A stretch of 64,000 bases of DNA from Agrostemma githago (GCA_958450325.1 OY288250.1:44676683-44740682), one strand, 5' to 3'; positions 29,895 to 41,949 are shown, counted from the stretch's first letter. Made by a program: numbers and translations. The notes: generated by a model from the letters alone, not told the origin.

Positions 29895-31347
29895 CTAGAG
29901 GTGGTGACCATCCTCTTCGTTACAACTCAGAGCCGAAAAAGGTTTTTTCAAAACCTTTATCAATGGACGGTTGCTAGATTGAGAGGTTCTCAACCAGGTA
30001 CAAGCCACGATATTTGAGCAAAACTTGAGGATTGATCTAAACTCCCCACCTATAGAAGCCACCATAAATTACTCCTCTCCCTCTATGAATCAAGAATATG
30101 CCATGATGTCTCCTAACTACTATCAAGCTTCATGGGGTAATCAAGAAACCCGTGGGTACGAGTTTCTAGGACATGGAAACGGCTTCCAACAAGTGAATGC
30201 TTATCAATCGTACGATCATGGTGGTTATTACTCAAGTTATCATTGTGAACCCACCATGTTTCATCATGTTTCTTCACATGGAAGCCAATTTCCCCAAAAC
30301 CACCATATTACCCTTCACCTCAACCACATTATGAGCCCCAAAACCCACAATACTACCAATCATCTCAACCTCATTACCAACAATATGATGCCCCACCCCT
30401 TGGGCATCATCAATATTTTCAAGGAGCATTACAAGACCCCAATGAACACCAAATGCCCAACTTGAAGTTATTTCAATCGATTCTTCAAATGCAAGAGAGC
30501 CAACAAGAAATGGCCATCCAATTGCAAAAGGACCAATATGAAATCATGGCCCAAATTCAAAGGGAAAATGAGGCGATTGATGCTCGATTAATTAAATGCT
30601 ATAGCGGCTAAAACCGTAATGTTTTTAACTCGAACGTCACAACTTGACGAAGCGTGCTCACTTGAGCAAGGGGAGTAACCCAATCATGAAGCCGCCGATA
30701 AAGTCCCTTTGAGAAGCGAGACTCGCTATGAAGAACCTCAATTGTCTACCCAAGATGAGACGAATGAACAAATAATCCTTGATGACAACATTGTTGGTGA
30801 AGCATTGGATGAGGTTAGTGAGTTGAATGAGGTGGTAGAAGTTGTGAAGTCGTTAGGTGGAAATGATGAGCTCAAGTTGCCCTTGTGCGAAAATGTGGGA
30901 AAACATCATGAGCCTCTAGCACGTAAGCGAAGTTATAGTTTGGAAGAGATTGAAACCGCCAGTAGAAGTTTCAATTCTCTCCTTCAAGATGATGTGAGGA
31001 CAAGTGATGTTTTGAGACTTGAAGATGGGGAACAACAACTTGAGGAAGATATGAAGGTGTGCAATAGGGAAATAGGGCTAAAACCGCTTTTTGTGCCTCA
31101 TGTTAAATATTTGAAGCTTGCTTGTGGTTGGAGACAGTGCCTAGGGAAAAAGAGGTCAATAAAGCTTGTGGGTTGGAAAGACCCCGAAGACCACATGAAA
31201 CATGACAATGGGTCCTTAGATGACTACTTCTAGCTTCCAACTTGGAGGCTTTGGAGGAAAGCTTGGCTCGGGTACTCAATGAGCCCTCATTATGATGTGG
31301 CTCGAGCCTTTGACTTGCTCCTCCGAGCCCTTGAGGGCTATGGATAA
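29895..31347 (+). pseudogene. Broken gag-like ORF of element C
   Basis: Begins with gag-related PRGGDHPLRYNSEPKK-type codons near 29895 and, in another frame, VARLRGSQPGTSHDI, corresponding to the element B gag N-terminus. A Tyr/Gln-rich part (PNYYQASWGNQ) is open from 30025 to 30465. After frame changes an acidic part and LACGWRQCLGKKRS, VGWKDPED run from 30709 to 31233, where a TAG follows DDYF. The frame then shows ARAFDLLLRALEGYG just before a stop at 31345-31347. It lines up with the element A ORF end to end. Function unknown. Confidence 0.75.
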
Positions 31348-31735
31348 TAATGAAGAGTCCACCATCCTCGGTTTGACGGAGTTCCTCAAGAACCGTCGTG
31401 TTGTATATATCTCTTTCCTCTTCTTTAGAGTTCTTGTATTTGTGTAATTTGTGAGTTTGATTCTAGGATTTGTGTGTTTTGTGGAATTCTTGTCGTTTGG
31501 CATTTTCTTGAGTGATGTGAGGGAGAGATTTTTTATGGAAGTTATTGAGCTTAATTGATAGGTATGAAGTGAAGATGAAGTTTTAGGAGGAGTTGTTGAT
31601 GATAGAAGCTTGGAGCTTGGGCTAGGAAGTCGGTTTTTGAGCTTTTGATAAGCTTTTGGGGACGGGATTCTAAATCCCGAGGTATTATTTGCCTTTTGGG
31701 TAGAGCTATTAAGGAATAAAAAGCTTGAGAGGCAA

Positions 31736-31879
31736 TCTCGACCGTGATGGGTGTCATCGCGACCGGGATGAAGTGAGCATGAAATCAGAGGCTACTGACT
31801 AGCCATCCTGCCCGGGATCAACCTCTTCCCGACCGGGACCGAGGCATCACGACCGGGATCTTGTTCTTCCCACCCGGGA
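31736..31879 (+). promoter_or_regulatory. Internal dyad array, element C
   Basis: Dyads begin at 31736, 31757, 31806, 31827, 31847 and 31868 (steps 21, 49, 21, 20, 21). Several are imperfect. A weak TATA-like CTTTTTACC lies about 55 bp further on (near 31935). Confidence 0.7.
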
Positions 31880-32317
31880 TCGGCCCCAGCGGCCCCTTTT
31901 GCCTTCTCTTCGTCATTTAAGCCCCACCCCCACCACTTTTTACCCTCACCCAACCTCCCTACTCACCCTTGCCACTATCATTTCACCCTTGCACCTCAAT
32001 TATATACCTTCATCTCATCTCCTCATCACTATTACACCGAGTTTCCTCCTTAAATCCCACCCTCATTTACACCATAACAAGCCCGGTACTTCAACCATGC
32101 GACTACATTGAAAAAGAAGAGGAATAACAATGACGAAGACAAGCAACGTGCCGATAACGATCATTGAGACGATGGAGATTATTGAGTTGCTAACCGTTTG
32201 GTAGGCAACACACCTTTCTTTTCCGTCTTTTATTGCTATTCTATCTTTGTATCTTCCCCTTCCTTTTATGTATTTGGTGTCATGGTGGCCCTCGGGGCCT
32301 TTGTGGTTATCGATCTC

Positions 32318-32556
32318 AATTCTCGATGACGTGATTACATCGAGAGTCATTTGAAAAATCCAAATTGTCAAGTTCTTTTCACTTTCTTTATTTTCATTTT
32401 CTTTGGGTAGGATTTAGTCGGATTTAGGCGGAATCCGGGCTAGGTGACTTGATTACACCTAGCCCTCCCCTCCCATTTCCTTTTATTTTCCTCTTTTTTA
32501 TTTCTTCCCCCATCCATATCTTTTCTTGACTCGGCCCTTGGTGACTTGATTACACT
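32318..32556 (+). other. Three conserved hairpins, element C
   Basis: Hairpin 1 (32318-32348): stem with CTCGATG/CATCGAG core, loop ACGTGATTA. Hairpin 2 (32440-32462): CTAGGTG/CACCTAG, loop ACTTGATTA. Hairpin 3 (32540-32556): GGTG/CACT, loop ACTTGATTA. Compared with element A, the stem pair C-G at one position of hairpin 1 is T-A here, which keeps pairing. Confidence 0.65.
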
Positions 32557-32666
32557 CCGGCCGGACACACTCTACCCTTTCTTCACTTTCATTTTTGATT
32601 TTCCCTTTTGCTCTTCTTTTTAGTGTCTTCAACACACTACCGATCGAGCATGGGGACATTGCTCGG

Positions 32667-32682
32667 TTTAAGTGTGGGGGAG
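32667..32682 (+). other. Internal polypurine-tract copy, element C
   Basis: TTTAAGTGTGGGGGAG, same as in elements A and D. The rest of the interior to 34390 is non-coding, with GTTTTGTC-rich (33000-33100) and AAAGAAAAG-rich (33540-33640) stretches. Confidence 0.6.
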
Positions 32683-34389
32683 CGATATCGTAGTCTAGTT
32701 TAGATTTATTTTCGTAGTTTTTTTCGAAAAATCTTAAAAAATCCTAAAAACTTGAAAAATTTCATAAAAACCAAAAAGATTTTGTTGTGTCTTTTTCTTT
32801 TGTGTCTTTGTGTCGTATATTTGTTGTTTTGTGTGTGTTTTGCTCCCCCGATTTCCTTGTAGGTTGCGCGATCGTGAATCTCGGAAAGCTCTAGACATCC
32901 GGTACCTTCTATCTCTTCTCCTTTTTCCTTTTTTGTGAAGTTTGGAGGATGTTTTGTGATGGTGTATGCTCGGGTGGAGCTTTTTGCATGTTGTGGTTGA
33001 TGTGGTAGCTTGTTTGGAAGTTTCGGGATGGTGTTTGTTCATTTCTTTGTGCGTTTTTTTTGTTTTGTTTTGTCTTGTTTTGTCTTGTATAGTTTGTGAG
33101 TCTAGTGTAGAAAAGGTTTTCGAAAACCCGGTTTTGAGGCTAGTGCGCAAGTGTTTACTTTCTCTTTCTAGTGATATGAATCGATTCTTGGACTTTAGTC
33201 TAGTAGAATGACTTTAAATCAATAGTTTCGTTGGTTTCTTACCTTGAGTCCATCTAGTCTACTAGGGATTTACTGCGGGATTTGCATTTTGACCACTTTG
33301 ATCAGCCACGGAGTGAAAAGGCCTTACTTGCCGAGTCCCGTCTCTTAGACCATGTTCGAAATTGTTTGATTAGTCCAAGTTTCCTCCCTTTTTTGTGGGT
33401 TTGAAGGGAAAGCGCGCCCGACTCACCCATTTCCCTAACTTCTACACATATTTCACAAATAAGTTGCAATTTGTTGAAATTTCTTACTTGGTTGTGATTG
33501 AATGCCTACAATACAAGATTTATACAAAAGGCAAACCAAGTCAAAAAGAGAGAGAAAAAGAAAAAGAAAGAAAGAAAAGAAAGAAGAAAAAGAAAAGGCA
33601 CAACAAATAAAAAACCAAATAGAAAAGAAGAAAAAGAAATGACATGACAAATCAAAAGCAGAATATGAAAGAAGAAAAATGCCAAGAAAATCATTTCACA
33701 AAAAACATTTTACCCCTCAAAAATAAGTCTTTTACCGATTGTTATCATGACGAGCCTACCAAAGGACCGAGTCCCTAGGAAGGATGATAGCGGTATTGGT
33801 CGGTCTTCTCTCATTTTGCAACCATTATCCACTTTTTTACTTGGACTAGTTGAGCTATTTTTGAACATGGGACGACCCTCTTGGCTTGCCGCTAAAGGAG
33901 GCGGGGTTTCACTTTACCTACAGTGTCGACTAACTCCGTGGTTCATCCTTTTTCTGTCCCGCCTATCGTCCCGTAGTACGTTCTTAGAACGTTAGGAGGA
34001 CCTAGGTAAGTTACCAACGATTTTATTGCTTTGTTGTCATACTATTAGGATTTTGTCCATTTCAGTTTGTATTATTAGCTTGGGAACGTTGTCACTTGCC
34101 TTGAGTCCCTAACCGGTGTTTCTTTCACCGCTTTGTTGAGGGAAGCGGTATTTGTTTCTTCTCGGATGCAACCGATTGTTTGTTTGTTTGTTTGCATGTT
34201 TGTGTGTTTTCGTGTTCGGTTATATTCACAGTTTTGTCGCAAGACCTCACTTGCCTTGCGGAGAGACCTTTTCCTCTAAGTGTTCTCGCGTGAGTTGAAA
34301 GGGCGTAGGGTTCGCTAATACCCGCTCAGCTAGTATTTTAGTTTTTATTAGTTAGTAGTTACTTCGTGCTTACTCGAGCGCGAGTAAGG

Positions 34390-34406
34390 GTTAAGTGTCG
34401 GGGAGT
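34390..34406 (+). other. Polypurine tract of element C
   Basis: GTTAAGTGTCGGGGAGT abuts the 3' LTR; one base of the G-run is C. Confidence 0.8.
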
Positions 34407-34719
34407 TGATAAGTGCGTTTTGTAGTGTTTATCTCACGTGTTTGGTCCCGCTTTATTTTGTGAAATCTCTCTTTAGAGCGGTTTCGAGGCTACTTACTTC
34501 GAGGCTACTTACGCTTCTTCTAGCTTGTTTTAGGTTCCTAATGCTCATCATGGAGAAGTGGAACGATTCCGTCTCGTTTCAGATGCATATGGAGCCAATG
34601 AAGAGAAGCGACGATGATTCGGTGACTTGGACTCGATCCCGAGTCTCTTGGAGCCCATTTGAGAATATCCTGAGCACCGAGCATCGATAAGAAGCCAAGG
34701 AAGAGCAAATAAGGACCCA

Positions 34720-34862
34720 CCACAACCGAGAAGGACCCATCACCGTCGGGATGAGAAAACGAGAAGAAACGAGCCACTGTAGGATGATCCCGACCGGGAC
34801 CACCACCATCTCGACCGGGACCACCCCCATCCCGACTAGGACCACCACCATCCCGGCCAGGA
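34720..34862 (+). promoter_or_regulatory. U3 dyad array, element C 3' LTR
   Basis: Dyads begin at 34720, 34740, 34788, 34809, 34830 and 34851 (steps 20, 48, 21, 21, 21). The last four sit in 21-bp tandem units with the spacer ACCACC(A/C)CCA. Confidence 0.75.
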
Positions 34863-34916
34863 CGGGCCCAGCTCGCACTCCGCTTCATTCTTTCATTCCC
34901 CTCACGTATGGAACCC

Positions 34917-34924
34917 TATATATA
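34917..34924 (+). promoter_or_regulatory. TATA box, element C 3' LTR
   Basis: CTATATATACCACC, 55 bp after the array. It points toward the downstream CACTA gene, so read-through from this LTR is possible. Confidence 0.65.
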
Positions 34925-35906
34925 CCACCCTCTTGTATTGTTTTAAGAAGGGAGAAAACCCTAGATATACTTTAGGATAGATTAGCTTAGATTAGTGTAG
35001 ATTAGCTTAATCCTTCCTTAATCACTGTTCATTAAGCCTTAATTTAGTGTTAATTCTGGTTTCATCTTTGGATTCTTAAAGACTTGTAGTAGATTATTCA
35101 ATCTTGACAACATTGGATATCTCCTTGGGTTGATTTTATTCAAAGTTGTTTCCTTTCATTCTCCCTTGTGTTGTTGGTATAATTTCTTCTTCTCTTTTGT
35201 TTAAAGTTTGAATCTTTGTTTAAGTTTTGTTTTGTTAATTGTTTAGATTTCATTATGAATGCTTTAATTATCTTGTTTTAGTTTAGTTATGTGTGAGTAG
35301 TTCTCTTGCTAGGATTAGTAGGGGGATTGGGTGTCTTCATGGGTGATTAAGGGTTTCTGTAGGGTGTTGGTGGTTGTTTAGGTTGCTTCTTGGTTGTGTG
35401 CATAGATCATGTTTGATGAAATGCTTGAATGACTTGAGTTGCAAATGCATGTTTTCTTGCCTTCTTCTTGTGACCTTGTATGTTGCTAGGATGGGTTTTT
35501 GCGCGAGAGCAGGAGACCTCTAGGACGGTTTTGGAGCGAGAGCCCGGATAATGCCTAGATAGCTTGACTACCCCTTCGTTCTTGCTTTCTCTTGATTGTT
35601 TTGATACCCTTGAACCCGACTAATCCTAGTCTTGTCTTATTGAATTCTTCATATTCTTAGTCATAGCTTTGATTCCTTCATTGTCTAAGTTTGTTTAATC
35701 TTGTTCCTTAGCCTAGTAATCGTTGTAGTTAATCAATTCTTGTTAATTCTTCTCCCTTGTTTCCTTGTGACTTAGTCTAGTCCTTAGGTGAACTCTAGTC
35801 CAAACTCCTTTTCCATCCTTGTGGTTCGACCCGACTTACCCTAGCTACCTAGTTAGGATTAGTTGGTTTTAATTAGTGTCGGGATCCACGACAAATCCCA
35901 CCATCA

Positions 35907-36968
35907 GATGGCAGGCGGTAGATCCACCAGGAGACGTGGTGGGGGAAGTAGGTCTGTTAAGGGTCCCCGAAATGGGACCGGAGCAGAATGAGCAGCAGCA
36001 GGAGCTGGAAAAAGACGAGAACGGCCGGGTGAAGCTTGACCCTGGTCGCGTTTGGTAATATAATCTAACATGTCGATTCTTTTGTAACTATGAATTCTTC
36101 GACTATATATTTTAAGATTTCATATATATATATATATATGTGCTTTTCGACTCGGTGCAGGTTTCTGCATGAGGAGGTCACCGGAGGCTGTACTAGCAAC
36201 TACATGGTCGATCAAGGGTAGGGGTATGCTTGCTGGAGTATGGTGTCGTTGGACGTACAGCAGTGGTGGTTCAACAATTTCGGGTACGTGGATTGTTTTT
36301 GTTACTGAGTTTTTATTTTACAATGTAGACTTTGTAAATATATTCCCTACTAATTAATAATCCCCCTTGATTGTGTAGTTGAAGTTCACTTGGGATAAGA
36401 AGTTAGAAGGAAGGGTGTGGGATCGATATAACGAGACCAGCACACGACGTTTCTCTTGCGTCATGAACAAACGCCACAAGCGGGGGACTGCGCTCAAAGA
36501 CCTTAAAGGTGTAGTTTTTAATTGTACTCAGTTTTAACAAACAATACTTCAATCTTTTACAATATTAACTAATATATTAGTATCTTCATATTTCAGGGGA
36601 AGCGTTGGAGAGGTGGGTTGCGTACCATGACAGCGCGGAATTCAAGGTCAGGTCGGAGAGGGCACATAAAAACAAAATGAAGAACTGCGAAAAGAAGGGG
36701 AAGGCAGACTCGACACATCATCGGGGTTCTTAGTCTTTGTTTTGTCGTGCCAAGAGGGTATGATTTCTATTAATATCTTACTATTGCTTAAATAATCATA
36801 AACTATGTTCGCATAATATATATTCGCCTAACGTTTATACTTATTTAACAGCTAGAAGATGAACTCGGGAGGATGCCAACCGCGCCCGAGCTATTCCTGG
36901 ACATGTACGCGAAGAGCGATGATGAAGGGACGACTAGTTTTGTCACGAGGAAAGATCATGCTATCTGG
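35907..36968 (+). pseudogene. CACTA F second gene (Transposase_24-like), first exons
   Basis: The ATG is at 35908 (duplicated at 28195 by element C). Probable exons are 35908-36054, 36161-36283, 36379-36508, 36597-36757 and 36852-36968, most with GT/AG borders. They encode LDPGRVW, FLHEEVTGGCTSNYM, LKFTWDKKLEGRVWDRYNE, EALERWVAYHDSAEFKVRS and LEDELGRMPTAPELFLDMYA. This order fits the plant Ptta/En/Spm Transposase_24 family, the usual second protein of CACTA elements, which binds subterminal repeats. A frame change in exon 1, TAG in exon 2 and TAG in exon 4 show decay. An AT dinucleotide run (36121-36140) lies in the first intron. It continues at 57481 after Tat3. Confidence 0.75.
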
Positions 36969-37398
36969 GTGAGTGTAGACACCCACATTTTGACCGCCAG
37001 GTGTCTATAGCATTTTCCGACAAACACCCGATGATGATCGGACGCAAACGTGCTTTAAATACTCAGAAACGGGCTCAAAATCATTGGCATTTGGCTTGGG
37101 CTCATTATAGAGTACATATCTCACAAAACCAACCTCAAAATCAGGCCCAGTGGGTCGTTTCGAGTCAAATAAGACTAAATTGGGTCGATTCCGACACCAG
37201 GGGTAAAACCGTCTTTTAGCGACCGAGTCAAAACCCGGTCAAAGATTTTCCCGAGGCACATGAGTCAGCCGTGACACCTCACACGGCTGATTCATACTCC
37301 AATCCTACAAAAAATCAGCTACACAAAATATTAAACAAATCCGTTTAAGGATGGAATTCGATCTCAAGTAGGAATCCTATCCGAAAACCTATTCAAAC

Positions 37399-37428
37399 AC
37401 CCGACCGAGTGCAAATACTCGGCCGAGC
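37399..37428 (+). promoter_or_regulatory. Pair of dyads upstream of Tat3 TATA box
   Basis: ACCCGACCGAGT and ACTCGGCCGAGC, 18 bp apart, about 120 bp before the TATA. The core resembles the Tat1 dyad. Repeated in the 3' LTR at 55419-55448. Confidence 0.55.
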
Positions 37429-37550
37429 AGCACAAACCAGCCGTGTTTCCCTTGCTTCTTCGACAAGCAAGCGGAATTCTCATGCCTTTCAGCTTATATT
37501 TCCTATCTTAAACGGTAGTTCAAACTCTCCTAGCCAAGGTCGGGAATTCC

Positions 37551-37560
37551 CTATAAATAG
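37551..37560 (+). promoter_or_regulatory. TATA box of Tat3 5' LTR
   Basis: CTATAAATAG; the 3' LTR copy is at 55574-55583. Confidence 0.75.
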
Positions 37561-38261
37561 CCCCTTGCATACAACACTTTCGATATCACAATACGAATCA
37601 ATTACACACATCTACATTCATTATCAATCATCGATATACACTCATAAACATAAAAATTAGCATCGCAAAACCGATATTATTCCCGAAGGAAAACCGGCCC
37701 CTTATACCCGACCCCCTTCACCGAGACCACGTCCAAACCGAGCCACCGCAACTCACCGACATCCACTCGACGCTCTTGTGCTTAAGCCACGTCCCGACGA
37801 GCCCCGATCCGAGTAAACAGAAGCATGTAGGTTGAGGGTGTAACAAAACCCGATTTCTCCTTCTTCTTCTCTTCTCCTCCTCGTCCGTCTTATTTTTTAT
37901 GGGTCGTTCGTCGCTTTTTTTATTTTATTTTCTAATATCGATATTATTAAAAACTATTTTCATATATCGAACATTCTTAAAAATATGATATCGATTCTCT
38001 ATAATCGAATAGTGTATCAAAAAGAATTATATTAAAATCTCGACGATGTTAAAAATCGTTACATCTTTTTTTTCGTTCAAACTTCTTTTTGCAAAACTTT
38101 TTTGAATTCATTCCAAATACTCGATATCGATTTCATAATCGAATATCGGGTACGACGAATATCGAAAACATAAAATCGAGTATAAGATAATTCATATTTT
38201 GTACGCGATTTATCAAAATTAGCAATTTCGAACGAAAAATAAAATCGGACAGACCCGCACG

Positions 38262-38581
38262 CGAGTCGCGCCACTCCCAGGCGACTCGCGCACGGGCCTG
38301 AAACCCGAGTCCTTTTTTTAGCTTTTTCGTTCGTTTTATTTTTCTACGAAACGATTTCTAAAATTTATATCTTTTCTAAAACTATTCCGAGTATTTGATA
38401 TTGATTTCATAGTCAATTATCGAATATAACGAATATCGAAAATATTAGATCGAGTACAAGTTATGCAATATTTGTACGTGATTTAATAAAAGCGTCGAAT
38501 CTTCGAAAAATCGTCTTCAAAAACAGACCGACACGCGACTCGCCGGCATCCCAGGCGAGCCGCGCGGCCGGCTGCCACGAC
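38262..38581 (+). repeat. Two GC-rich inverted repeats in Tat3 LTR
   Basis: GCGAGTCGC ... GCGACTCGC near 38263-38291 and GCGACTCGCC ... GGCGAGCCGC near 38545-38575, each with a spacer containing TCCCA. They stand out in AT-rich surroundings. Copies in the 3' LTR near 56283-56310 and 56566-56596. They could form hairpins in the LTR transcript. Confidence 0.6.
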
Positions 38582-39335
38582 GCGCCTTCTTCTTCTTTTT
38601 TTTTTTTTTCGAACCTCGTTTTTTATACAAAACAGCATTTTTAGCAATATTTTTTCAGATTTCGATTAATGTTTATTTTCTCGATCTCGTATATTTATTT
38701 TATTTGCTATATTATTATTTACAAATCGATACTAACTCGTTTGTTTATCTTGTAGCAAATTCATCTTTATTTAATCTTTTGTTTTATTATACTAAAACGA
38801 ATCTCACATGCCAAATTCAACTTTGACGCTAAATTTTTCATGCATTAAACCGACTTAGCAACCCATTCAATTCCTCGCATGTTTAGGAAAACAATGTTTG
38901 CATATCATTCATCGTATTACTAACGCGCGTATTAAAAAATCATTCGATATCCCAGTAGAGGCCGCTAATGTGCGGGCGGGGTTGGGTGTTCTTTGTGAAC
39001 ATCCCAACACGTACCCTCACCCCTTACTCAGAACCGTGGTTTCCGGATGTCCGAAACCATTGGCAACTAGAGTCATTCAATATACGATTAACCGCTCAAG
39101 TCGGCATCGATATCGATATGCAAAGGGACGAGCCCAATAAACTCTGACATCGGAAATGGGCCGTATTTTGTATACGGCCCACTACGACATAGAGTGGGCT
39201 CGAACGGTTCCGAATAACCATAAAATTCGGTGGCGACTCCAACTTCGATTTAAATTTCAATTTGACCATCTCATATGGAGATTCATTCGCCTCCCCAAAC
39301 CCGCGTCGGGGTGGACCTATGTCATGTCAACAATT

Positions 39336-39353
39336 TGGCGACTCCGCTGGGGA
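39336..39353 (+). other. Primer-binding site of Tat3
   Basis: TGGCGACTCCGCTGGGGA, 3 bp after the LTR. Confidence 0.8.
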
Positions 39354-40414
39354 TTAGCTGATACGTTACTGACCTTCAGCATCCTCAAGGTGAGACTCGA
39401 ATAGAAATCGTTTGACTAGTACAATACGCGTTTTAGTTTTACGGTTCATGCATAACCCCATATTTTCCCGGGCCGGTACTGGTGACCGACGTCCCACTAT
39501 ACTATCGATGTAGTCCAAATTGGATATGTCGAAGGTGTCCATTAGCCGATTCGTATGGGTTTTACGGCATGTTCTAAGCTCAACTCGACTTAGGAAGTCC
39601 GCCCCGATTCTCGATAGGCTGTGTACACTGGTATAGACCCTTTCAGACTGACCGAGACTTAGAATTAATACATGGCGTCGTTATACTGTTTCCATGACTA
39701 CGTGCTACCTGATTTACAAGTCTTTTTCAAAAATCGTCATTTTTATCAAAAATTGCATCCTTTTCAAAATATCCAATTTCAAAACCCGGGACATATACCG
39801 AATTTAGGATCCACGATTTTACTCAAAATTGCCTATTTTTAGCCGGTATTATGCCCATTTCAAAACTCGAAAATATTTTCAAACTTTCAAAACCCTCCCC
39901 AGTCCGCCTTTCCGTTTTCTTTTTCGAAAAAAGGGCCGGGCTCCTCTCCCCGATTTTACTCGGGCTTTCAAAAATCAATTTCAAAACCTTCCTTTTCTTA
40001 GGACTTCCCGTATTTAGCAGTGTCGGGTCGTGTCATAAGTCGTCAAGGTCTCTAGCGTCGAAACTCCGTCGATCTTATATCACGGATTTCCTCCCTATCC
40101 CAGTCCGCCTTATTATACTAAGGCAAGGGCCACCTACGTAGGACATACTCCTACGAAGGTTGGCCCGTCTACACAATCGAGTCTAGAAGTCTGGAGAATA
40201 TCTCACGTGATCCTCCTTTCAAACAGGGCCCAGCCCACACAGCTGGATCCTAAAGGAGGCCCACCTCTCACAAGTCATCCGTCTAGATGTCTTTTCCGAG
40301 TCGTTTCCTCTCTAGTTTCCCTTTTCCTTGTTCGGGATGTACTTTAGTTCTATGATTTGGGCTAGTCGCTGATTACGTGGTGTTCTTACAGACAGTCCAC
40401 CTCACACCCGAACC
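39354..40414 (+). other. Tat3 leader
   Basis: No coding frame. Matches the Tat1 leader (minus strand 11786-10880). Probably holds packaging and translation signals; none can be named. Confidence 0.65.
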
Positions 40415-41404
40415 ATGACTAAGGACTCAATTGATCAACTGAATGCCTCATTGGCCAAGATCCAAGAACAACTCGACCAGATCAAGGGTGACCAGATCGC
40501 CATTGTTACCCGGGTTAGCGCCATAGAGCAGGATAGGCATAGTGATGAAGACGAAACAAAGGGCCCATTAGCCGAATTGACTAGCGCGGTCCTCAAGCTA
40601 CAAGATCAGGTTCACTTGTCGACCCACAACTCGATCCATACAGAAAATGCTCGAACCTATTCTCCCCTGACCGACCAACTGCCTGCCAATCTCAACTTGA
40701 CAGGCCTCCCGATGTTAGACGGAACCGAAGACCCGGTATTACTTATCCGGGCCTTCAAAGAGTTTATGGCCCTAAAAGGAGTCAAGTCGGACATGTTCAA
40801 GCATCTGTTTGCTTCCTCGCTAGAGAAGCACCCGAAAGCTTGGTTTTATAAGCTCGACTCCAAAAAATATAAGTCTTGGGACGACGTAGCAACGGAATTC
40901 GCTTGGAACTACGCCGACAATGCGGAAATCCAGACAAGCATGCGTACTTTCGAGGTCATGGCCCAAGAGCCAAAGGAGGGTTTTACCAAATACCTCCAAA
41001 GGTGGAGGGCCGAAAGTGTCAAGCTGGTCGACAAGCCCAGCGAAAAGGTACTAGTGGAGGCCTTCGTGAAAAAAGCTCCTCCCATCTTACCGGATCCATC
41101 TCCGGTACGCTATCATACTCAATTTCGCCACCTTAACCGAGATGGGTACAAGAATCGAAGACGAGTTAAGGTTAGAGAGCCTTACTAAGGCCTCTACAAA
41201 GGGTTATCAAGGAGCCAGTTCATCTTCTGGCAAGCCCGCAACTAAAAGTGCGGCCCGAAGCATCTTCGATGAGGTCAATTTGCTAGATACCTCGACCAAA
41301 AAGAGTACTCCGGCCCGAGTATTCACGGACATAGGGACTACTTATGCCGACGCCTTACAAAGGCTATCTTCCAAAGGCCTGATCCAACCTATAGGCCCAA
41401 TGCC
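40415..41404 (+). pseudogene. Tat3 gag, N-terminal and capsid part, cut by CACTA
   Basis: Starts MTKDSIDQLNASLAKIQEQL, a coiled-coil N-terminus. The capsid-like block follows (LPMLDGTEDPVLLIRAFKEF, HPKAWFYKLDSKKYKSWDDV, EGFTKYLQRWRAESVKL), as in Tat-lineage gag. A frameshift near 41130-41142 moves the frame; the sense continues (EDELRLESLTKASTKGY). The CACTA begins after PIGPMP, and the reading resumes at 46882. The protein would build the particle that holds the RNA. Confidence 0.85.
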
Positions 41405-41429
41405 CACTACTACAAAACATCAAATAGAC
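41405..41429 (+). repeat. Left terminal inverted repeat of capture CACTA
   Basis: Begins CACTACTACAAAACATC; pairs with 46854-46878. Confidence 0.92.
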
Positions 41430-41595
41430 ATCTAATATAGTTAACACCTTATGTATAATTTATATACATCTGTTTTTTTGGATAAACAGTTATCTTTATA
41501 GACTAATAGACAACTGAGTTTTATAAACCAAGTTGTCTATATATTATACAACTGTTTTTCTTAAACTAAGTTGTATATTCACCTATTATAAAATA

Positions 41596-41785
41596 CTCCC
41601 TCCGAGTTCCTGTTATTGTCCCAAAAGATTTTCGGGTGAAAAATAAGGAAGGGTAAATGAGTGGTTGAAGAAATAAGGATGAAGAGAGAGAAATGGGAGA
41701 GTGATTGTCCCAAAAAGGAAAGTGGGACAAAAATAAAACTTAGCCCAAAAAGGAAAGTGGGACAATAATAGGAACTCGGAGGGAG
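41596..41785. mobile_element. Stowaway-like MITE, 190 bp
   Basis: Ends are CTCCCTCCGAGTTCCTGTTA and its complement, flanked by TA on both sides (41594-41595, 41786-41787). Non-coding, AAGTGGGAC repeats inside. Typical Tc1/mariner-type MITE, nested in the CACTA. Confidence 0.88.
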
Positions 41786-41949
41786 TAATATTTTTGAGGA
41801 CCACTATCAATAAGTGGATATATGCTAAACCCATATCAACTTACTGTCAGGTAGGTAAACCCTATCTCACTATCTGAAACAAAATCAAAATAAAAAACAA
41901 CTACAATATCAATTGAAACTCTATTCTCGATCTCCCCGTTCAACCCAAA

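Larger units (their letters stand above)
28199..35906 (+). mobile_element. Element C, complete Athila-like non-autonomous LTR element
   Basis: LTRs 28199-29706 and 34407-35906 begin TG and end CA, and GATGG flanks both sides (28194-28198, 35907-35911). PBS, a broken gag-like ORF, an internal dyad array, hairpins, an internal purine tract and a polypurine tract follow the plan of element A. No pol. The LTRs differ noticeably, and the first LTR has fewer dyad units, so C is older than A and Tat3. Confidence 0.92.
34407..35906 (+). repeat. Element C 3' LTR
   Basis: 1500 bp, TGATAAGTGCG to CCATCA, followed by GATGG. A short GAGGCTACTTAC direct duplication (near 34485-34512) and extra dyad units distinguish it from the 5' copy. 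Confidence 0.92.
36974..39332 (+). repeat. Tat3 5' LTR
   Basis: 2359 bp, TGTAGACACCC to TGTCAACA. Two dyads of the CYCGRYCGAG kind lie at 37399-37410 and 37417-37428. TATA box CTATAAATAG at 37551-37560. Two longer inverted repeats lie 0.7-1 kb downstream. Confidence 0.95.

Noticed and set aside
37001..37219. 72-aa ORF at the start of Tat3 LTRs (also 54931-55368)
   Set aside because: Lies in U3, no known domain and shared only because LTRs are duplicates.
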